The notes: generated by a model not told the origin, from the letters alone. Counted from the first letter of the stretch, positions 35,602-44,557 are shown. The stretch: DNA of 64,000 bases from an uncultured Alphaproteobacteria bacterium (GCA_958295725.1 OY282368.1:3382365-3446364), one strand, 5' to 3'. Numbers and translations are program-made.

Positions 35602-35650
35602 TAGAGCGCAAGTTGCCCCCACCGCCGATTCGCGCAAACTGGAGCCATGA
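35597..35650 (+). CDS. Possible 17-residue leader peptide coupled to the acylase gene
   Basis: ATG at 35597 follows GGGGAGGAAT within the right arm of the palindrome. The 17-codon frame (MNRAQVAPTADSRKLEP) ends TGA at 35648-35650, overlapping the acylase ATG as ATGA. The acylase start itself has no strong ribosome site (CTGGAGCC). Coupled translation from the leader would make acylase synthesis depend on opening the hairpin. Expression is unproven. Confidence 0.4.
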   Translation: MNRAQVAPTADSRKLEP

Positions 35651-38037
35651 AACTTCTCGCGTGGACGTTGGTGATCGTCGTCTCGGTTCTCTGCCTGACG
35701 GCGGGCGGAACCTGGGTCTGGCTTCGCGGATCCCTGCCGGCGATGGAGGGAGCCATCGAGCTGACGGGCCTCTCCGCCCCCGTTCGCATCGTTCGCGACC
35801 GGAACGCCGTGCCACACATCTACGCGGAGAACGTCGGGGACGTGATGTATGGCCTGGGGTTCGCCCATGCCCAGGACCGACTGTGGCAGATGGAGGTCAA
35901 CCGCCGCGTCGGCGCGGGACGCCTCGCGGAGATCCTCGGCGCTCCGGCCCGGCGCACCGACCGGTTTCTCCGCACGCTCGGGGTTCACCGGGCGGCGGAA
36001 CGCGCCTATGCCGAGCTCGATCGACAGACCCGCGACGTCCTCGACTCCTACGCGGCGGGCGTCAACGCGTTTCTCGACGCCCGCGACGGTCCGCTCCCGC
36101 CGGAATTCCTGATCCTCGGCCATCGGCCGGAGCCTTGGGAACCGCAGGACTCCCTCGCGTGGGGAAAGATACTGGCCTGGGACCTCGCCCGGAACTGGAG
36201 AAAGGAGCTGCTCCGCCTGCGCCTGGTCAAACTGGCCGGTGTGCGGCCCGACCGGCTCGTCGAACTCTTCCCGCCCTATCCCGGGGACGCGCCCATCGCC
36301 CTGCCGGACCTCGCCGGCGCCTGGTCGAGGGCGCCGGTCGAGATCGCGGGCGCGTCGGCCTTGTTGGCCCGTTCCCCGGCGAACGGCTCCAACAACTGGG
36401 TCCTCGCCGGAACGCGAACGACCACGGGCAAACCGCTTCTCGCGAACGACCCCCATCTGGGCCTGGGCGCGCCGTCGGTCTGGTACCTCGCCCATCTGGA
36501 CTGTCCCGAGTTCCGCGCCATCGGCGCGACGCTTCCGGGCGTCCCCGGGATCGCCCTGGGCCGGAACGACCGGATCGCCTGGGGCTTCACGAACCTGACC
36601 GCGGACGTTCAGGACCTCTACATCGAAAAGATCGCGGAGGGCGATCCCGACTCGTACGTCGCGCCCGACGGGCCGAGGCCGTTGACCGTCCGCGCCGAGG
36701 TCATTCGCGTGCGCGACGCGGACGATCTCCGCTTCAACGCACGGGAGACCGTCCACGGGCCCGTCATATCCGACGCCTCCTCGCGCGCGGCCGACGCGGC
36801 CGAACCGGGTCACGTGATCTCGTTGGCCTGGACGGCACTGCGGAGCGGCGACACGACGGCGCGCGCGATCCTGCACATGAATCGGGCCAGGAACTGGCGC
36901 GAATTCACCGATGCCCTCGCGGATTTCAAGGAACCACAACAAAACGTCGTCTACGCGGACGTCGAGGGCAACATTGGCTACCATGCGGTCGGACGCATTC
37001 CCGTCCGCAGGCCCACGAACGCCGTCCGGGGAACCATGCCCGCGCCCGGGTGGGATCCCGCCTACGAATGGACGGGCTACATCCCGTTCGAGGAGATGCC
37101 GCGCGCCTACAACCCGGATGGCGGATCGATCGCCACGGCCAACCACAAGGTCGTCGGCGAGGCGTACCCCTACGCGATATCGAAGGATTGGGCACCGCCC
37201 TACCGGATAAGGCGCATCGAGACGATGCTCGCCGAGGTGGAGAGGCACTCCGTCGCGGACATGCGACGGATACAGGCGGACACCACGAGTCTGGTCGCCG
37301 TCGACTTTCTGCCCCTGTTTCTGGACCAGCTCCCGGTCGACGAGACGAACGGACCTTTCGTCCGCATGTTGTCGCGATGGGGTGGCGCCATGGACCGCCA
37401 TCGCCCCGAACCGCTGCTCTTCTGGGCTTGGTACCGGGAAGTCGCGCGGCTCCTTCTTGAGGACGACATCGGCGCCCTGTTCGGAGAATTCTGGGCGGCG
37501 CGCCCGCTGCTCGTGAACGACATACTGACCCGCCGCCGACACCTCTGCGACGACGGGCGGACCGGACGACGGGAGACCTGCCCGGAGACCGTCGCCCGAG
37601 CCCTCGCGTCGGCCATCGCCTACCTGACGGAAAGGTACGGACCCGACCCCACGTCATGGCGCTGGGGCGAGGCGCACGTGGCTTACGCGGAGCATACTCC
37701 CTTCTCCCGGCTGCCTCTGCTGGCGCGCTTGTTCGATATCGCCCTCGAGTCGGACGGCGACGGGTTCACGGTGAACGCGGCGGCGCACCGCATCGCGAGC
37801 GAACGCACGCCGTTCCGGCAATTCCACGGCGCCGGCTATCGGGCGATCTACGACCTGTCGAACCTCGACCGGTCGCTCTACATGCAGAGCACCGGGCAAT
37901 CCGGGAACGTCCTGTCGCCGTACTATCGCCACTTCGCGGAGAACTGGCGCGACGTCGCGTATATTCCGATGAGCATGGACCGCGAAGACATTCTCGAAGG
38001 CGCGCTGGGGACCCTCGTGCTGCGACCGAAGCGGTGA
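35647..38037 (+). CDS. Penicillin acylase family Ntn-hydrolase
   Basis: 796 residues. A signal/anchor helix (5-25) suggests the periplasm. The alpha region has VRIVRDRNAVPHIYAEN and GLGFAHAQDRLWQMEVNRR. The nucleophile is Ser248 in RSPANGSNNWVLAG, where autocleavage would separate the alpha and beta chains. The oxyanion Asn region and LLANDPHLGL follow. Family members cleave amides such as penicillins, acyl-homoserine lactones and cyclic imides; the natural substrate cannot be told. Expected length for the family. It stands alone behind the palindrome. Confidence 0.9.
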   Translation: MKLLAWTLVIVVSVLCLTAGGTWVWLRGSLPAMEGAIELTGLSAPVRIVRDRNAVPHIYAENVGDVMYGLGFAHAQDRLWQMEVNRRVGAGRLAEILGAPARRTDRFLRTLGVHRAAERAYAELDRQTRDVLDSYAAGVNAFLDARDGPLPPEFLILGHRPEPWEPQDSLAWGKILAWDLARNWRKELLRLRLVKLAGVRPDRLVELFPPYPGDAPIALPDLAGAWSRAPVEIAGASALLARSPANGSNNWVLAGTRTTTGKPLLANDPHLGLGAPSVWYLAHLDCPEFRAIGATLPGVPGIALGRNDRIAWGFTNLTADVQDLYIEKIAEGDPDSYVAPDGPRPLTVRAEVIRVRDADDLRFNARETVHGPVISDASSRAADAAEPGHVISLAWTALRSGDTTARAILHMNRARNWREFTDALADFKEPQQNVVYADVEGNIGYHAVGRIPVRRPTNAVRGTMPAPGWDPAYEWTGYIPFEEMPRAYNPDGGSIATANHKVVGEAYPYAISKDWAPPYRIRRIETMLAEVERHSVADMRRIQADTTSLVAVDFLPLFLDQLPVDETNGPFVRMLSRWGGAMDRHRPEPLLFWAWYREVARLLLEDDIGALFGEFWAARPLLVNDILTRRRHLCDDGRTGRRETCPETVARALASAIAYLTERYGPDPTSWRWGEAHVAYAEHTPFSRLPLLARLFDIALESDGDGFTVNAAAHRIASERTPFRQFHGAGYRAIYDLSNLDRSLYMQSTGQSGNVLSPYYRHFAENWRDVAYIPMSMDREDILEGALGTLVLRPKR

Positions 38038-38181
38038 TCGGGGGCCGGGCCGGGATATTCCGTGAAAGTCCGGGCGCGGTCCCCCCAGTCGGGGATTGCG
38101 TGTACCCTGCGCGCGTCAGGCGGGAGGAAGGGGCCCAGGACATTCACACGGAAGACGCGGCGGAGGAACCGAACGACCGGC

Positions 38182-38904
38182 ATGAACTCGACCCTCGACC
38201 CCCACGAGAAGAAATTCTTCGCCACGCCGCGGATGCCGTGCCCTTACCTGCCGGGTAAATTCGAGCGGAAGGTCTTCACGGAGCTTTGGGGCGACGACGC
38301 CGGGCGACTCCACGACGCCCTCGCGGCGGCCGGTTTCCGCCGAAGCCAGGGCGTCGTCTACCGTCCCCTGTGCGACGACTGCGCGGCCTGCGTGCCGGTT
38401 CGCGCGGTCGCCAGGGAGTTTCACCCCAGGAAATGGATGCGGCGCGTCGTCGCCAGGACCGCGCATATCGAAGCCGGCGAACGGCCGGCGATAGCGACCG
38501 TGGAGCAGTTCCGGCTGTTTCGCCGATATCTGTCGTGGCGCCACGCGGACGGCGGCATGATGGACATGGACTTCGACGACTACCGGTTCATGGTCGAGGA
38601 TACGCCCGTCTCCACGTCGATGGTCGAGTTCCGGGAGCCCGGCGGACGGCTCGTCGGCGCCTGCCTGACGGACGCCATGGCGGACGGGCTGTCGATGGTC
38701 TACAGCTTCTCCCGCCCCGACCTGCATCGCCTGAGCCTCGGCTCCGCGATCGTCCTGTGGCACATTCGGCGCGCGGCGGAACTGGGCCTCGACTACGTAT
38801 ATCTCGGCTACTGGATTGCCGAGAGCGAGAAGATGGCCTACAAGGCGAGGTTCGCGCCCATCGAGGCGCTCGGGCCCGAAGGCTGGGTCCCGCTGAGGCG
38901 GTGA
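38182..38904 (+). CDS. bpt: Aspartate/glutamate leucyltransferase (N-degron pathway)
   Basis: 240 residues. It transfers leucine from Leu-tRNA to proteins with N-terminal Asp or Glu, marking them for ClpS-ClpAP. Landmarks are CPYLPGKFERKVF near the N-terminus, YRPLCDDCAACVPVRV-like paired cysteines (here CDDCAACVPVRA), FRRYLSWRHADGGM and LGYWIAESEKMAYKARFAP. The ATG at 38182 matches the family start DPHEKKFFAT region. The gene stands alone. Confidence 0.92.
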   Translation: MNSTLDPHEKKFFATPRMPCPYLPGKFERKVFTELWGDDAGRLHDALAAAGFRRSQGVVYRPLCDDCAACVPVRAVAREFHPRKWMRRVVARTAHIEAGERPAIATVEQFRLFRRYLSWRHADGGMMDMDFDDYRFMVEDTPVSTSMVEFREPGGRLVGACLTDAMADGLSMVYSFSRPDLHRLSLGSAIVLWHIRRAAELGLDYVYLGYWIAESEKMAYKARFAPIEALGPEGWVPLRR

Positions 38905-38932
38905 CGCGGGATCTCGCGAAGGAGGACACCCG

Positions 38933-39007
38933 ATGAACGCCGAAACCGCTCGACACCCATGGCGATCGTCTGGAACACATCAAACGGCGGCTCGAGCTCC
39001 CGCGTGA
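38933..39007 (+). pseudogene. Deleted copy of the coiled-coil gene
   Basis: The segment keeps the ribosome site (AGGAGGACACC), ATGAACGCCGAAACC and the 3' part from CTCGACACCCATGGCGA to the stop region of the coiled-coil gene at 39585, but lacks about 145 nt between. The junction shifts the frame, giving a 24-codon nonsense product. It therefore represents a broken tandem copy. Confidence 0.75.
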
Positions 39008-39021
39008 ACGGCGAAGGGGCC

Positions 39022-39567
39022 ATGCGGTCGATGCGCATATTCGTGGCGGCGGCGTGCTGCGCCTTGTGGCCGTCGCTCGCGGTAGGACAAGGACTGGACC
39101 GTGCCGAGCCACAGACTCTCGACCGGGCGCTGAAGCAGTTGTGGCCGTCGCTCGCGGTAGGACAAGGACTGGATCGGTTCAAGCTTTTCGCCGATTGTGA
39201 GCCGATGGGGCTCGTCGTCGAGGGTCTGCCCGAAGATGCCGCCGAGATCGGCCTTACGGAGGACTCGATTCGGGCTGCCGCCGAGAGCCGCCTCCGTTCC
39301 GCCCGTCTCTACATCGAGGCAAGCAGCCCATACCTCTACATCAACGTGAACGTGCTCGCAGGTGCTTTTAATGTGGCCCTGGAATACAATAAATCGGTTT
39401 TTGATCCCTTGTCTGGCCTCAGCGGCGTGGCATCCACTTGGAGTAGCGGGGGTACCGGCACCCACGGTAGAGATTCGGGTTTCATACTGTCCCAAGTATC
39501 ACAACACTTGGATCGTTTCCTGGCCGAATTCCTGCGCGTGAACGAGGCGGCCTGCGGCAAACAGTAG
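39022..39567 (+). CDS. Conserved hypothetical exported protein with duplicated signal-cleavage segment
   Basis: 181 residues. The N-terminus MRSMRIFVAAACCA starts a signal peptide. LWPSLAVGQGLDR occurs twice, at 15-27 and 40-52, from an exact 35-nt repeat with a 75-nt period, so the mature N-terminus has probably gained 25 residues. The body (FADCEPMGLVVEGLPEDA, AAESRLRSARLYIE, YLYINVNVLAGAFNVALEYNK, GTGTHG, LDRFLAEFLRVNEAACG) is that of an uncharacterised exported family I associate with Rhodospirillales-type genomes. Function unknown. ATG 39022 is preferred over 38959, which lies in the pseudogene upstream. Confidence 0.75.
   Translation: MRSMRIFVAAACCALWPSLAVGQGLDRAEPQTLDRALKQLWPSLAVGQGLDRFKLFADCEPMGLVVEGLPEDAAEIGLTEDSIRAAAESRLRSARLYIEASSPYLYINVNVLAGAFNVALEYNKSVFDPLSGLSGVASTWSSGGTGTHGRDSGFILSQVSQHLDRFLAEFLRVNEAACGKQ
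39064..39173 (+). repeat. In-frame 75-nt tandem duplication (35-nt exact match)
   Basis: Bases 39064-39098 recur without change at 39139-39173. The 75-nt period keeps the frame and duplicates LWPSLAVGQGLDR. Lack of divergence suggests a recent event. Confidence 0.85.
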
Positions 39568-39584
39568 GCGAGAGAGGGTGCTCG

Positions 39585-39815
39585 ATGAACGCCGAAACCG
39601 AGAGCCTCGTCCTTGAGCACTTGCGCGCGACCCGCGCCGACGTGGGAGCGGTGCGGGACGACGTGCGCGACCTCCGCCACCGTGTCTCGTCCATGGAACG
39701 GCATCTGGCGAACATCCAGAGCGATATCGCGAACATCCAGCAACGACTCGACACCCATGGCGACTGCCTCGGGCGCATCGAACGGGGGCTCGAGCTCGCG
39801 GACGCGCCCGCCTGA
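39585..39815 (+). CDS. Small coiled-coil protein
   Basis: 76 residues: MNAETESLVLEHLRATRADV followed by heptad-like helix (VRDDVRDLRHRVSSMERHL, IQSDIANIQQRLDTH) and IERGLELADAPA. It has no membrane segment; a cytoplasmic oligomerising helix is likely. Such short coiled-coil proteins are common beside unknown exported proteins in this bacterial group. It follows the exported-protein gene by 17 nt with a GAGAGGG ribosome site. A deleted copy lies at 38933. Confidence 0.75.
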   Translation: MNAETESLVLEHLRATRADVGAVRDDVRDLRHRVSSMERHLANIQSDIANIQQRLDTHGDCLGRIERGLELADAPA

Positions 39816-39829
39816 ACGGCGGAGGCGTC

Positions 39830-39838
39830 ATGCGGTAG
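39830..39838 (+). pseudogene. Start of a lost second copy of the exported-protein gene
   Basis: After the coiled-coil stop, TGAACGGCGGAGGCGTCATG aligns with TGAACGGCGAAGGGGCCATG before the intact exported-protein gene, followed by ATGCGG and then TAG. The duplicated unit thus contained both genes and this copy is lost. Confidence 0.45.
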
Positions 39839-39869
39839 TGTCGCCCGCGCTCCCCGGCGCGGTCCCGGG

Positions 39870-42098
39870 TCAGGCGAACCGGTTCGATCTCGGGAAGCCC
39901 TTGGGCGCGCGGCGGCCGATCTGTGCGCGCTTGCCGGACCACGGCGCGAGATCCCTCTCGGTCCGCGTCCGGCCGCCGGACCGCCAGGGGAGACCCCCGG
40001 CGAGACTGAACGCGACGGCGTCGGACAGGCCCCCGTCCTTGTAACGCTGGACCAGGACGCCGCGCCCCCGGGTCATGGTCGGCAGTTCCGAAACGGGGAA
40101 CACCAGCAACTTCCGGTTCTCGCCCACGACGGCGACGGAATCCGCGCCCTCCGGCACCGCAGCGCAGACCCGCGCCTCGACTCCACGGCCGACGTTCAGC
40201 GCCTGTTTCCCGCCGCGGGTCTGGGCGATGACATGGTCCTCTCCGACGAGGAAGGCACGACCGTCGCTCGACGCGACCAGCAAGGTCCGCCCCGGTTCGT
40301 GGACCACGAGCTGAACGATGTCGTCCTCGGTGCCCAACTCGACCATGAGGCGCACCGGATCACCGTGGCCGCGCCCGCGCGGGATCCTGTCGCAAGGGAT
40401 GGTATAGAAGCGGCCGTTCGTTCCGAACAGCACCAGCTTGTCGGTCGTATCCGCGTGCAGCCAGAAACGGCCGCGATCCCCTTCCTTGTAGCGGGTGTCG
40501 CCGTTCGGGTCGACGTGACCCTTGACCGCCCGAATCCAGCCTTTCTCGGAACAGATCACCGTGATGGCCTCCTTCTCGACCATCGCCTCGAAGGGCACGA
40601 CGACCGCGGCCGGAGGCTGGCCGATGTCGGTCCGGCGACGGCCCAGCCCGGTCTTCCCGCCGAACCGCTCGCGAACGGCACGGATTTCCGCCGAGAGGGC
40701 GCGTGAACGCCTCTTCTCGTCCCCTAGCAACGCCCGAAGCCTCTCGCGTTCCTCGGTCAGGTCGGCGTGTTCTCGCCGGATGCCTTCCTCCTCGAGGCGC
40801 CGCAAGGCCCGCAACCGCAGGTTGAGAATGGCTTCGGCCTGCGTGTCCGATAGATCGAACTTCTCCATCAACGTCGGTTTGGGGTCGTCCGCGTCGCGAA
40901 TGATCCGAATCACCTCGTCGAGATCGAGAAACGCGATGAGATAGCCTTGCAGGATCTCGAGTCGCCGTTCCGTCCGGCCCAGGCGATAGCGGGTGCGTCG
41001 CACGAGCACGTCCAGCCGATGCTCCAGGAACGCCGACAGCGCCTCGCGCAATCCCATCACCCTCGGCGTGTTGCGGGCATCGAGGACGTTGAGGTTGAGG
41101 GGGATCCGCACCTCCAGATCGGTCAGCCGGTAAAGCGTCTCCATGAGCACGGCCGCGTCCACCGAACGGCTCCTGGGTTCGAGAACGATCCGCACCTCTT
41201 CCGCCGACTCGTCCCGAATATCCGCCAGCATGGCCAGTTTTCGCGACTCCACGAGCGCCGCGATCCTCTCGACCAGCCGCGCCTTCTGCACCTGATAGGG
41301 GATCTCGGTCACGACGATCCGGTACTGACCACGGCCCTGGTCTTCCGTTTCCCATCTCGCCCGAAGCCGGAAGCCGCCGCGGCCCGTGGCGTAGGCCTCG
41401 ACGACATTCTCGGCCGGCTCGACGAGAACCCCGCCGGTGGGAAAATCGGGACCGGGCACGAATTCGACCAGCTTCGCGGCGCGGGCCCGGGGATACTTGA
41501 CGAGATGCAACAGGGCATCGCACAGCTCGCCGGCGTTGTGCGGCGGAATGTTCGTCGCCATGCCGACGGCGATTCCGCTGGCGCCGTTGGCCAACAGGTT
41601 GGGAAACGCCGCCGGCAACACCACCGGCTCGCTCTCCTCGCCATCGTAGGTATCCCGGAAATCGACCGTGTCCTCGTCGATTCCGTCGAGCAGCGTTTCG
41701 GCCACCTCGGTCAACCGCGCCTCGGTGTAACGCATGGCCGCGGCGTTATCGCCGTCTACGTTGCCGAAATTCCCCTGGCCGTCGACGAGCGGATAGCGTG
41801 CGGCGAACGACTGGGCCAAGCGCACGAGCGCGTCGTAAACCGCCTGATCTCCGTGGGGGTGGAACTTGCCGATGACATCGCCGACGACGCGGGCGCATTT
41901 CTTGAAGCCCCGGTCGGGATCGAGCCTGAGTTGCCGCATCGCGTACAGCAGCCGGCGATGGACGGGCTTCAGGCCATCGCGCGCGTCCGGCAGGGACCGG
42001 GCGGTAATGGTGGAAAGCGCATAAGCGAGATACCGTTCGCTCAAGGCGTCCGTCAGGGCGGTATCGCGAATGTCCTCGGCGGGTGGAGCAACAGTCAT
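39870..42098 (-). CDS. parC: DNA topoisomerase IV subunit A
   Basis: 742 residues. It decatenates daughter chromosomes with ParE. The catalytic tyrosine is Tyr124 in AAMRYTEARL; the winged-helix segment HPHGDQAVYDALVRLAQ (80-96) carries Gln85 where quinolone-sensitive ParC has Ser80, a state I believe is common in alphaproteobacterial ParC. C-terminal beta-pinwheel repeats are shorter than in GyrA. It is last in the rnc-era-recO run; its ATG overlaps the recO stop. Confidence 0.95.
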   Translation of the reverse strand: MTVAPPAEDIRDTALTDALSERYLAYALSTITARSLPDARDGLKPVHRRLLYAMRQLRLDPDRGFKKCARVVGDVIGKFHPHGDQAVYDALVRLAQSFAARYPLVDGQGNFGNVDGDNAAAMRYTEARLTEVAETLLDGIDEDTVDFRDTYDGEESEPVVLPAAFPNLLANGASGIAVGMATNIPPHNAGELCDALLHLVKYPRARAAKLVEFVPGPDFPTGGVLVEPAENVVEAYATGRGGFRLRARWETEDQGRGQYRIVVTEIPYQVQKARLVERIAALVESRKLAMLADIRDESAEEVRIVLEPRSRSVDAAVLMETLYRLTDLEVRIPLNLNVLDARNTPRVMGLREALSAFLEHRLDVLVRRTRYRLGRTERRLEILQGYLIAFLDLDEVIRIIRDADDPKPTLMEKFDLSDTQAEAILNLRLRALRRLEEEGIRREHADLTEERERLRALLGDEKRRSRALSAEIRAVRERFGGKTGLGRRRTDIGQPPAAVVVPFEAMVEKEAITVICSEKGWIRAVKGHVDPNGDTRYKEGDRGRFWLHADTTDKLVLFGTNGRFYTIPCDRIPRGRGHGDPVRLMVELGTEDDIVQLVVHEPGRTLLVASSDGRAFLVGEDHVIAQTRGGKQALNVGRGVEARVCAAVPEGADSVAVVGENRKLLVFPVSELPTMTRGRGVLVQRYKDGGLSDAVAFSLAGGLPWRSGGRTRTERDLAPWSGKRAQIGRRAPKGFPRSNRFA

Positions 42099-42877
42099 CT
42101 CACCGATATATCACTAGGTATTGTGTTTCGACGAGAAAATCGTTCTACCAGTCGTGCCCTGGCGGGGGGAAGTGCGCCGCCCCGGTCACCGAGAACGTGA
42201 CGCGCCAGGAAATGTCCCGTCAACGCCAGTCCATCCGCGGCCGCGTCGCGCAGATCTCCAAGCGTGGCGGGCAAGGCACGGCCCGCGCCCCGTCCGTCCG
42301 CGACGAGGAACGCGGGCAAGGGTAGCAAACGGTCGCGATACTCCCCGGCCGCCGCCGCACCGACGGCGCGCCCGCTTCGGGGGGAGACGTATGCCAATCC
42401 GGTCTCCGCACCCGTCCGCGCGCACGATCCGAGGTCCAGCCCGAACCCCAGCTCGGCCAACAGGCCCGCTTCCCATCGCACGTAGACGAGCGGCCAGGAC
42501 TCGCTTCGCTCGATTTCGTCCAACAAGGTCATCATTCCCTCGTAGGTGCCCCGATGGGGTTGGCGTTCGGGCAGGACGACCTCGGCGACCGCGCAAGCCG
42601 CGCTGAGGCCCGCCAACCGGTCCGAATCGGAGAGGAAGTTCGCGGCGCGCGCGCGCATGGGCTCGACGGTCAGGATTCCGAGATGTTCCGCGAGCCGGGC
42701 GCGCCAGCTGGCACTCACTTGGTTGCCCGGCTGGAGCACTCCCCGGATCCTTCGCCCGGCGCCGCCGCGAACGAGGCCTGCGTGGCGGCCCCGGTGTCCG
42801 GTCAGCAGTTGCGCGATGGCGGACGATTCGCCGTGCTTGCGCGCGGACAGAACGATCCCTTCGTCGGTCCACTCCAT
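42095..42877 (-). CDS. recO: DNA repair protein RecO
   Basis: 260 residues. The N-terminal OB-fold starts MEWTDEGIVLSARKHGESSAI, and the helical domain has LLDEIERSESWPLVYVRWEAGLLAELGFGLDL, split here as one continuous helix pair. It loads RecA on SSB-coated gaps with RecR. There are fewer of the zinc-binding cysteines than in some family members. The stop overlaps parC; era lies 11 nt upstream. Confidence 0.93.
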   Translation of the reverse strand: MEWTDEGIVLSARKHGESSAIAQLLTGHRGRHAGLVRGGAGRRIRGVLQPGNQVSASWRARLAEHLGILTVEPMRARAANFLSDSDRLAGLSAACAVAEVVLPERQPHRGTYEGMMTLLDEIERSESWPLVYVRWEAGLLAELGFGLDLGSCARTGAETGLAYVSPRSGRAVGAAAAGEYRDRLLPLPAFLVADGRGAGRALPATLGDLRDAAADGLALTGHFLARHVLGDRGGALPPARARLVERFSRRNTIPSDISVR

Positions 42878-42888
42878 CGAGCCGAGGC

Positions 42889-43836
42889 CTAACGGGGAAA
42901 CTCCAAGCCCATTTCCCGATACCGGGCCGGTTCGTCGAGCCAGGCCGCGCGCACCTTCACGCGAAGGAACAGATGGACCGGGCGCTCCATGGTGTTCTCG
43001 AGTTCGAGGCGCGCCGCCACGCCCACCGCCTTGATCGCCCGCCCGCCCTTCCCGAGCACGATCCCCTTGTGGGAGTCACGCGACACGTAGATCACCTGAT
43101 CGATCTTCGCACCGCCGTCGGGGCGTTCTTCCCAACCTTCGGTCTCCACCGTGAGATGGTAGGGCAGTTCCTGGCGGAGCCGCATGAAGAGCTTTTCCCG
43201 CGTCGTCTCGGCCGCCAGCAACCGCATGGGCATAGCGGCGATCTGATCTTCCGGATACAACCAGGGGCCCTCGGGCAGGATCCCGGCGAGAAAGTCCCGC
43301 AGGTCTCCCACACCGTCTCCGGACAGCGCCGAGATCATGAAGGTGCCCCGGAACGCGCCGGACTCGTTCAGGGCGTCGCTCAGGGCGAGCAGCCTGTTCT
43401 TCTCGACGAGGTCGATCTTGTTCAGGACGAGCACCGCCGGCAAGCCCGCCCCGGCCAGCCCTTCGACGATCCGCGCCGTGTCGTCGCCGTCCGTATCCGC
43501 CGGTCGGCGGGAATCGGCGAGAAGCACGACCATGTCCGCGTCGCGGGCGCCGGACCACGCCGCGTCGACCATCGCCCGTTCGAGACGACGACGGGGAGAG
43601 GAGAAGATCCCGGGGGTGTCGACGAACACGAACTGCGAGTCTCCGTCGACGGCCACGCCGATAACCCGCGTCCGCGTCGTTTGAACCTTGGGCGTGACGA
43701 TCGATACCTTCGCCCCCACGAATGCGTTCAACAACGTGGACTTGCCGGCATTGGGCGCGCCCACGAGCGCGACCACGCCGCATCGCGCGTCCGCGCGCGT
43801 GTTTCCGCCGGGTTTCCGCGCCGTATCGTCAGCCAT
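42889..43836 (-). CDS. era: GTPase Era
   Basis: 315 residues. G1 GAPNAGKST (26-34), G2 TTRTR, G3 DTPG and G4 NKID are present, and the C-terminal KH domain includes VIYVSRDSHKGIVLGKGGRAI, which binds the 3' end of 16S rRNA. Era helps mature the 30S subunit. ATG 43836 overlaps the rnc end by 8 nt; a longer upstream frame is shadow of rnc. Confidence 0.95.
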   Translation of the reverse strand: MADDTARKPGGNTRADARCGVVALVGAPNAGKSTLLNAFVGAKVSIVTPKVQTTRTRVIGVAVDGDSQFVFVDTPGIFSSPRRRLERAMVDAAWSGARDADMVVLLADSRRPADTDGDDTARIVEGLAGAGLPAVLVLNKIDLVEKNRLLALSDALNESGAFRGTFMISALSGDGVGDLRDFLAGILPEGPWLYPEDQIAAMPMRLLAAETTREKLFMRLRQELPYHLTVETEGWEERPDGGAKIDQVIYVSRDSHKGIVLGKGGRAIKAVGVAARLELENTMERPVHLFLRVKVRAAWLDEPARYREMGLEFPR

Positions 43837-44551
43837 CGTCGGTCGCCGCCGGGGGCTCGTGACGCTCGATTCCCGCGAGCAGCGCGGCCGCGGCGGCCTG
43901 CTCGGCCTCGCGCTTCGAGCCGCCGCGTCCCCGCCGCGCCGAAAGCCCCGGCACGGACGCCTCGATCGTGAACGTCGGATCGTGGTCCGCGCCCTCGCGG
44001 GCGACGAGGGTGTACGCGGGTGGCTCCAGACTCGCGGCGTGAGCCCATTCCTGCAACCGCGTCTTGGCATCCTTCGGCGCCTGGACCAGCGCGTCGACCC
44101 TGTCGTCCCAATAACGATGGATGAACCGGGCCGCTACGCTCAAGCCGCCGTCGAGGTAGAGCGCGCCGATAATGGCCTCGCAGGCGTTCGCCAGCAGGGC
44201 CGGCCTGTTCGCGCCGCCCCCGTCGCGCTCGCTCTTGCCCAGGTCCAGATACGCCCCGAGATTCATATCCCGGGCGACGCCGGCAAGAGTCTCCCGCCTT
44301 ACCAGCGCGTTGTACCGATACGCGAGCTGTCCCGCATCCGCGTTATCGAAGCGCGCGAGCAGGCGTTCGGCAATGACGAGCCCCAGGACCCGGTCACCCA
44401 GAAATTCCAGGCGCTCGTAATCGCGCGGACGTCGCGCGGACCGGCGTCCGCCCCCGGCGGCGCTGGGGTGCGTCAAGGCCTCGTCGAGCAGTCCGGTCCG
44501 CTCGAACTCGTGGCCGAGTAGTCCGCCGAGCTCGGCGCGGGACGACGACAT
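43829..44551 (-). CDS. rnc: Ribonuclease III
   Basis: 240 residues. The catalytic signature ERLEFLGDRVLGLVIAE (about 44-60) and second acidic cluster NACEAIIGALYLDGG are present, followed by the double-stranded RNA-binding domain (DAKTRLQEWAHAA, KREAEQAAAAALLAG). It processes rRNA precursors and structured mRNAs. Overlaps era by 8 nt and lies 6 nt after lepB. Confidence 0.95.
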   Translation of the reverse strand: MSSSRAELGGLLGHEFERTGLLDEALTHPSAAGGGRRSARRPRDYERLEFLGDRVLGLVIAERLLARFDNADAGQLAYRYNALVRRETLAGVARDMNLGAYLDLGKSERDGGGANRPALLANACEAIIGALYLDGGLSVAARFIHRYWDDRVDALVQAPKDAKTRLQEWAHAASLEPPAYTLVAREGADHDPTFTIEASVPGLSARRGRGGSKREAEQAAAAALLAGIERHEPPAATDDG

Positions 44552-44557
44552 GCCGGA

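Noticed and set aside
35613..37542. Long alternative frames on both strands within the acylase gene
   Set aside because: Both are shadows of the acylase coding sequence, whose motifs and nucleophile are intact.
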